A stretch of 64,000 bases of DNA, taken from assembly GCA_907165275.2 (NCBI GenBank), contig OU015651.1, positions 1,448,501 through 1,512,500 of the forward strand, in the 5' to 3' direction. The position numbers and the translations under genes were made by a program. The notes under the pieces are model-generated. The model did not search any database, was not told the DNA's origin, and saw only the letters and a list, made by a program, of their open reading frames with translations. Below, piece after piece: positions 59,007 through 64,000 of this stretch (within the stretch, counting starts at the first letter, position 1; every line of letters begins with the position of its first letter). This DNA is from Zygaena filipendulae (taxonomy: Eukaryota; Arthropoda; Insecta; Lepidoptera; Zygaenidae).

Positions 59007-60360
59007 TTTTCTAAATTTTCAATACATAAAAACACCTTAGAACTTAAACTAGATACGTATACTGTTTTGTACGTGCTTTCAACTTTTTTTTTAGCAAAAT
59101 TAAAAATAACAATTCCCAAGCACAGCCGTACTGTATTCCAGGGCAATAAAATGGCTGAAAATGGCCGCTTCTTTCACAGGGCCACACACAAATTAAATTA
59201 ACTAGACATATGTCTAAAGATCCACAGGCCACAGCTTCTTTGTGCTGTCAAAAATGAATTATTGGCTACGTTTTAAGACACGCATTATGCTCGCTTGGTT
59301 GTCAATATCGTTTCATAACTTCCTATACAAACTATATAGAGATACTACCGTCATTCGTCTCCATGGGTGCATTTACATTTTTCCAGTCGCGCACTCAAGA
59401 TTTCGCGTCCGATTTCCCGATAAAGACTAGTAAATCAGATGAAGGAGTCAATTCCATACTTAAGATATTTATAATATAAGCTTTTTTCAAGAAAAGATTT
59501 TTGAAAATTCCATCCCTAAGGGGGTGAAAAGGGGTTGCAAAGTTTGTATGGAACAACTGAAACGGCTGGATCTAGAATCATGGAATTATTCAAAAATATT
59601 ACTTAGTAACGCAGGTGTGCAATAAGAAAGGAGGGGGTGAAAAAGGGTTTTCAACGTTAGATGAAACAACTGAAGTCTGAAACCGCTGGGTCTGGAACCA
59701 TGAAATTTTGCACAAATATTCCTTAAGTGACGTAGGTGTGCACTAAGAATGAATTTTCTGAAAGTTCAACCCCTAATGGGGTAAAAAGGAGTTGTGAAGT
59801 TTGTATGGAACGACAAGTTTTCGTGGGAGCAGGTCAAGAAATTTCTAGACCAAACTATTTCATTTTTTGCAGTTTCCTCAAAATTTCGCTTTCGGTTTAT
59901 GAACATACTAACTGTGCCCCGCGGTTTCACCAGCGGTAATTTCGAAGTTCCCGCGGGAATTCCGGGATAAAAAGTACTCTATGTCCTTCGCTGTACCCCT
60001 GACAACGTCCGCGTCCGTTTTATGGGTTAAAATGTATATTGATACTCGATGCGAGTACTTTTGACCGATACCTAGTTGAAACTTAGTTTCAAAGTATCGA
60101 TACAAAAAGTACTTGGTAATTGGTATCGGAAGAAATGTATCGAGTATGTATGTTTTTATCCCTAGATATTATGTCATTGTCAATCAATTTGAGTTTTGAC
60201 TTTTGACATTTGTGTAATGTGTTTCGTCACGTCATTAGTGTCGATGTTTCACGAGTGGAATTAATTTTAATTTCACTTCACATTCTGCCACGCTGTTTAA
60301 ATTAATTTAAACAGATGTTACTCTTTAAACAAGTTTAATCACTGTAATCTCAAAACTCAA
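59007..60360. promoter_or_regulatory. Divergent upstream region shared by exd and GlyRS
   Basis: 1,354 bp between the two start codons. Near exd, AAAATGGCTG and AAAATGGCCGC occur at 59148-59164. About 59490-59800 holds three degenerate units of an AACCCCTAAGGGG-type repeat, and 59905-60010 a type B fragment (head CTGTGCCCCGCGGTTTCACC). The last 200 bp before GlyRS are unique. I cannot place either transcription start or say whether the promoter is truly bidirectional. Confidence 0.5.
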
Positions 60361-62562
60361 ATGAGAAGCATTCTTTCTTCGATTTTTAAGACTAGCGTTT
60401 TACTAAACTGTAAAACTTCACCTGTTAAATTTTCACGTAGACTTGCGCATAATCTCGAACTTTGGGGAAGCAAGAAGGTTCATAGGAAAATCAAAATACA
60501 ACATCCATTTAAACAAATAATTATGGCAGATCCTAAAATCGAAGAAATCTTAGCTCCATTGCGGGCTAGTGTAAAGGAACAAGGTGATCTAGTAAGAAAG
60601 TTAAAGGAAGAGAAAGCACCTGAAATAGACATCAAAAAGGCTGTAGCTGAATTGAAGACGCGTAAAAAAGTACTCGAAGACAAAGAGCTGAGCCTCACCC
60701 CAACTGAGGAGTTGTTTGACCGTGCGAAAATGGAGGATCTTATAAAGAGGAGATTTTTCTATGATCAGTCATTTGCTATCTATGGTGGCATCACTGGCCA
60801 GTTTGACTTTGGACCGATGGGTTGTGCCCTCAAAAGCAACATGATTCAGCTGTGGAGGAAATATTTTATTCTGCAAGAACAAATGCTAGAAGTCGATTGC
60901 TCTATATTAACACCGGAACCGGTCCTTAAAGCTTCTGGGCATGTGGAAAGATTTGCTGATCTCATGACTAAAGATATCAAAACTGGGGAGTGTTTTCGAT
61001 TGGATCATTTAATCAAAGCGCATTTAGAAAAAATTAAGAGTGAAAAAAACACTGTAGCTGATCTGAAGGCTGAAATCGAAGATATTCTGGTGAAACTTGA
61101 TGGCATGACTGCTGTTGAAATGTCAGCATTAATGAAAAGGTTTGACATGAAGTCTCCATTAAATGGAAATGAACTGACACCACCTATTGAGTTTAATCTT
61201 ATGTTCAACACTCAAATTGGCCCTTCTGCACTTACTAAAGGTTTCTTACGACCTGAAACAGCTCAGGGCATATTTGTGAATTTCAAACGACTCTTAGAAT
61301 TCAACCAAGGCCGTTTGCCATTTGCAGCTGCTCAAATAGGAAATTCCTTTAGAAATGAAATTTCTCCTCGTTCTGGTCTCCTCAGGGTAAGAGAATTCAC
61401 AATGTGTGAGATTGAGCACTTCTGTGACTCAAAGGACCATCCCAAATTTGATATTGTACAAGATACCAAGATGTTGTTATACTCAGCAGACAACCAGGAG
61501 CAAGGAAAACCTGCTGAAATAATAACCATTGGTGCAGCTGTCTCTAAAGGTATTGTAAACAATGAGACTTTAGGATATTTCATGGCAAGAATTCATCTTT
61601 ATTTATTAGCTGTTGGCATCGACCCCAAGAAATTAAGATTCAGACAACACATGGGCAATGAGATGGCTCACTATGCTTGTGATTGTTGGGATGCAGAGTG
61701 TTTATCCAGCTATGGCTGGATTGAATGTGTGGGCTGTGCTGATCGATCTGCATATGATCTTACTCAACATACAAAGGCTACTGGGGTGAGACTAGTAGCA
61801 GAAAAGCAACTTCCAAGTCCCAAACAGGTAGAGGTTGTAGAAGCTGTTGTCAACAAAGCTGCACTTGGGAAAGAATTCAAGAGAGATGCGAAATCAATCA
61901 ATGATGCTTTAGCAATGATGGATGAAGTATCCTTGGATACAATGCATAATACATTAGAACAAATGGGAGAGTACATTCTTAATACACCTGATGGAGGAAG
62001 ATTTAAACTCACTCCTAATGTAGTGAGTGTGAAGAAAAGTCAGAAGACAATTCATGTGGAGGAAATAATTCCAAATGTCATTGAACCATCTTTTGGTATT
62101 GGCAGAATACTTTATTGCATTTTAGAGCATAACTTCAAAATGAGAGAAGGTGGTGAACAAAAAACATACTTCTCCCTACCTCCTGCTGTAGCACCAATGA
62201 AATGTGCCGTATTGCCATTGAGTGGCAACATTGAGTTCCAACGGTTTGTGAGAGAATTGTCTCATTTGCTAACTACAGTTGATGTTTCTCACAAAGTGGA
62301 TGATTCTTCTGGTTCAATTGGACGGCGCTATGTGAGGACAGATGAGTTAGGTGTACCATATGCAGTCACGGTGGATTTTGATACTACAAAAGAGCCACAT
62401 ACTGTTACATTGAGAGAAAGGGATAGTATGGGTCAAGTGAGGTTGCCATTAACCGATGTGCCTACAACAGTAAGGGATCTCAGCAACGGCAAGATAACCT
62501 GGGTTGATGTAGAACAGAAATACCCTAAGTTTGAACAGCAGGAGTCTGGAAAGGCTTCTTAA
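60361..62562 (+). CDS. GlyRS: Glycyl-tRNA synthetase, intronless, mitochondrial and cytosolic forms
   Basis: Class II synthetase charging tRNA-Gly; 733 residues in one uninterrupted frame (human enzyme 739). Residues 1-54 are basic with almost no acidic residues ([20 protein letters not shown]...), as in a mitochondrial presequence. ATG at 60523 (residue 55, [16 protein letters not shown]) starts the cytosolic form. A WHEP helix pair follows at about 57-110. Then come the catalytic core with motif 2 FRNEISPR (about 330), the insertion with CDCWDAEC and CVGCADRS, motif 3 EPSFGIGR (about 575) and the anticodon-binding domain (about 612-715). AT-rich codon use, unlike Vav and exd. Lack of introns may reflect retroposition or intron loss. 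Confidence 0.96.
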   Translation: MRSILSSIFKTSVLLNCKTSPVKFSRRLAHNLELWGSKKVHRKIKIQHPFKQIIMADPKIEEILAPLRASVKEQGDLVRKLKEEKAPEIDIKKAVAELKTRKKVLEDKELSLTPTEELFDRAKMEDLIKRRFFYDQSFAIYGGITGQFDFGPMGCALKSNMIQLWRKYFILQEQMLEVDCSILTPEPVLKASGHVERFADLMTKDIKTGECFRLDHLIKAHLEKIKSEKNTVADLKAEIEDILVKLDGMTAVEMSALMKRFDMKSPLNGNELTPPIEFNLMFNTQIGPSALTKGFLRPETAQGIFVNFKRLLEFNQGRLPFAAAQIGNSFRNEISPRSGLLRVREFTMCEIEHFCDSKDHPKFDIVQDTKMLLYSADNQEQGKPAEIITIGAAVSKGIVNNETLGYFMARIHLYLLAVGIDPKKLRFRQHMGNEMAHYACDCWDAECLSSYGWIECVGCADRSAYDLTQHTKATGVRLVAEKQLPSPKQVEVVEAVVNKAALGKEFKRDAKSINDALAMMDEVSLDTMHNTLEQMGEYILNTPDGGRFKLTPNVVSVKKSQKTIHVEEIIPNVIEPSFGIGRILYCILEHNFKMREGGEQKTYFSLPPAVAPMKCAVLPLSGNIEFQRFVRELSHLLTTVDVSHKVDDSSGSIGRRYVRTDELGVPYAVTVDFDTTKEPHTVTLRERDSMGQVRLPLTDVPTTVRDLSNGKITWVDVEQKYPKFEQQESGKAS
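60523..60525 (+). promoter_or_regulatory. Internal start codon for cytosolic GlyRS
   Basis: ATG in the context ATAATTATGGCAG, in frame with the upstream ATG at 60361. Residues after it match the usual cytosolic N terminus. Use would follow from leaky scanning or a downstream transcription start. Confidence 0.65.
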
Positions 62563-63894
62563 AGTTGTCAAAAATATGTGCAAACAGCTGTACAATCAAA
62601 GTAATTGTTAAACATGTATTATTTTAATACTATAAGCTTATTATTTCATTTCTTTGCAATATAACTAGATGATCGAAATCACCTGGTTGTTTATTATTTT
62701 TTACATGTATTATGCAATATTAATGAGAATTGCACAATTAGTGATGTCTTCACCCTAGGATCCGTATCGCAAGTAATCTTACTCAGTAGGGGGAGCACGA
62801 ATTTTTTCGCTCTCGTTTAGTCGATATCGTCGTAATGTCAAAGCGATTTTTTGTATGGAAAATGAACGACACTGGATAGATGGCGCTGTTCATTTTCCAT
62901 ACAAAAAAAGTGCTCGATATCGACTAGACGAGAGCGAAAAAATTCGAGCTCCCCCTACTGGACAGGTGCGGTCCGAAGGGAGGGGGGGGGGACATGGGGC
63001 AACCAACCCTCTCCGCCCCAATCCATTTGTTAAATGTGTTCAATAAAATTGTGTATTGTGCAATAAAGTCTAATCTACTCTACATATTTTATTAATAGTG
63101 ACTCCCTCCAAAATGTTTTGCACATTTTCATTTCAAATAGGTCATAATATTATGATGAAGTAAGGTACTGTAATCTAGGTACCTGCCTACTGTAATCTTT
63201 TTACCACTAACAATGCATAATGCAGAGATACTGCAGCTGCTACCTATTGCTATCCCATGCTCCTCATTCTCGGCAGGTACATAGGATTTTATTCCCAATT
63301 CCACTTATGTCTTTTTCCATTTATCGCTGGAAGTTCCCGTCGTCGCTAGAGACAGATCGCCTACCTACGTTTTGTTAGTGGTTATATACTCTTTGATTAC
63401 GGTTAACGCAAAGAGTATAATAACTATACGGGTAGGGTAGGTATTTTCTGTGCAGAATTATGGATCCTATTTTACTCGACTACAATAAAGATTCTAAATT
63501 TATTTTTATTTTTCTTTCAGTCCATCCAACTCCGTCAATTTTTATGTGAACCAATTTTTCTATATTTTTACATAGGTATTTAGGTACTTCCAGGCCTTTA
63601 GGTCGAGAATGACCAATTTTCTAAAATGTCCGCTTTTTAGGAGCATACAGAATGAAGCATTGAGATGGGTCTTTACTTTTTGTAGCAGTGGTTACATGTT
63701 TAAAGATTTCCCCTTCCGTCCCTATCGCCCAATCCTCATGTAGAACCCTAAATGGAAAAACTTATACATGAATCCATTTTGTTGACGCACAAAAGGTAAT
63801 AAATAAAACAAATGTTTCCACTAATTTTTGTTATAGATTAGTCAATAATATTATTAAGTATTTGAAATTCAAATTCTTCAATTTAGGAGCTACA
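62563..63894. other. GlyRS 3' region and convergent intergenic sequence
   Basis: Holds a long palindrome at 62785-62959 and two AATAAA hexamers at 63042 and 63062, the best poly(A) candidates for GlyRS. If they are used, the palindrome is inside the 3' UTR. The rest (about 63.1-63.9 kb) is AT-rich, includes the 3' UTR of the minus-strand SR-type gene, and shows no recognised repeat. Confidence 0.5.
62785..62959. repeat. Palindromic MITE downstream of GlyRS
   Basis: AGTAGGGGGAGC at 62785 mirrors GCTCCCCCTACT ending at 62959. The arms continue as TTTTTTCGCTCTCG / CGAGAGCGAAAAAA, CGATATCG, and a core of TTTTTTGTATGGAAAATGAA with its complement. Arms of about 75 bp, imperfect near the middle. 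RNA would form a long hairpin. Confidence 0.8.
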
Positions 63895-63999
63895 TTATCT
63901 GTAGCGGCGGTCTCTGGAGCGGTCGCGGTCGCGGTGAGGAGGTCGGTCGCGCGACCTCGAGCGCTCGCGGTGTCGGTCGCGCCGGTCACGCGAGTCCCG
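63895..63999 (-). CDS. C-terminal end of an arginine/serine-rich (SR-like) protein, partial
   Basis: 34 codons and TAA (63897-63895) entering from the right edge. The peptide is almost only Arg, Asp, Ser and His (RDSRDRRDRHRERSRSRD, then RPPHRDRDRSRDRRYR). RS/RD-rich tails are found in splicing factors and other nuclear RNA-binding proteins. The globular part is outside the window, so I do not name it. GC-rich against AT-rich flanks, consistent with real coding sequence. Confidence 0.75.
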   Translation of the reverse strand, partial: RDSRDRRDRHRERSRSRDRPPHRDRDRSRDRRYR

Positions 64000-64000
64000 G

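Noticed and set aside
63895..63999. Naming the right-edge gene as a specific splicing factor
   Set aside because: Only 34 RS/RD-rich residues are visible; many nuclear proteins share such tails.

Overview
This window is nuclear DNA of an insect, almost certainly a moth or butterfly. The grounds are AT-rich introns and intergenic DNA, canonical GT-AG introns, insect-type Vav and exd proteins, and many copies of the head motif CTAGCTGTGCCCCGCGG, which I recognise as a dispersed lepidopteran repeat. No species can be named from the sequence alone.

Layout. (1) 1-6.4 kb, minus strand: the first two coding exons of alpha-spectrin, with an intact RTE-type LINE in the intron between them; the rest of the gene lies beyond the left edge. 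(2) 6.4-11.1 kb: repeat-rich spacer with GC-rich palindromes. (3) 11.17-37.73 kb, plus strand: the complete gene for Vav, a Rho/Rac guanine-nucleotide exchange factor. I could resolve 17 coding exons, and every junction keeps frame (810 or 819 residues depending on exon 4 or 5). Its introns hold an intact two-ORF LINE (29.1-33.1 kb), several DNA transposons and foldbacks, and a 612-bp tandem duplication. (4) 44.14-45.40 kb, minus strand: sulfiredoxin in two exons. (5) 53.08-59.01 kb, minus strand: extradenticle (exd, the insect Pbx homologue) in seven coding positions. (6) 60.36-62.56 kb, plus strand: an intronless glycyl-tRNA synthetase with an apparent mitochondrial presequence and an internal cytosolic start. 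(7) 63.9 kb to the right edge, minus strand: the C-terminal tail of an arginine/serine-rich protein.

The most interesting observations are two pairs of apparently mutually exclusive exons. In exd, the exon encoding the first two thirds of the TALE homeodomain is present twice in tandem. The copies have identical length (151 nt) and phase, are 18 nt apart (too short to be an intron), and joining both would break the frame. One copy is the canonical exd/Pbx sequence and the other has eight substitutions, so the gene should make two DNA-binding variants. In Vav, exons 4 and 5 both carry a version of the autoinhibitory tyrosine motif (IYEDLC and IYHDLC). They have the same start and end phases, and they can be used one at a time but not together. 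I derived both claims from splice signals and reading frame; RNA-seq would decide them.

The genes are functionally unrelated neighbours: cytoskeleton, Rac signalling, peroxiredoxin repair, Hox cofactor, translation and RNA processing. They share no operon-like logic. Vav and sulfiredoxin converge across about 6.4 kb; exd and GlyRS diverge from a 1.35-kb shared upstream region.
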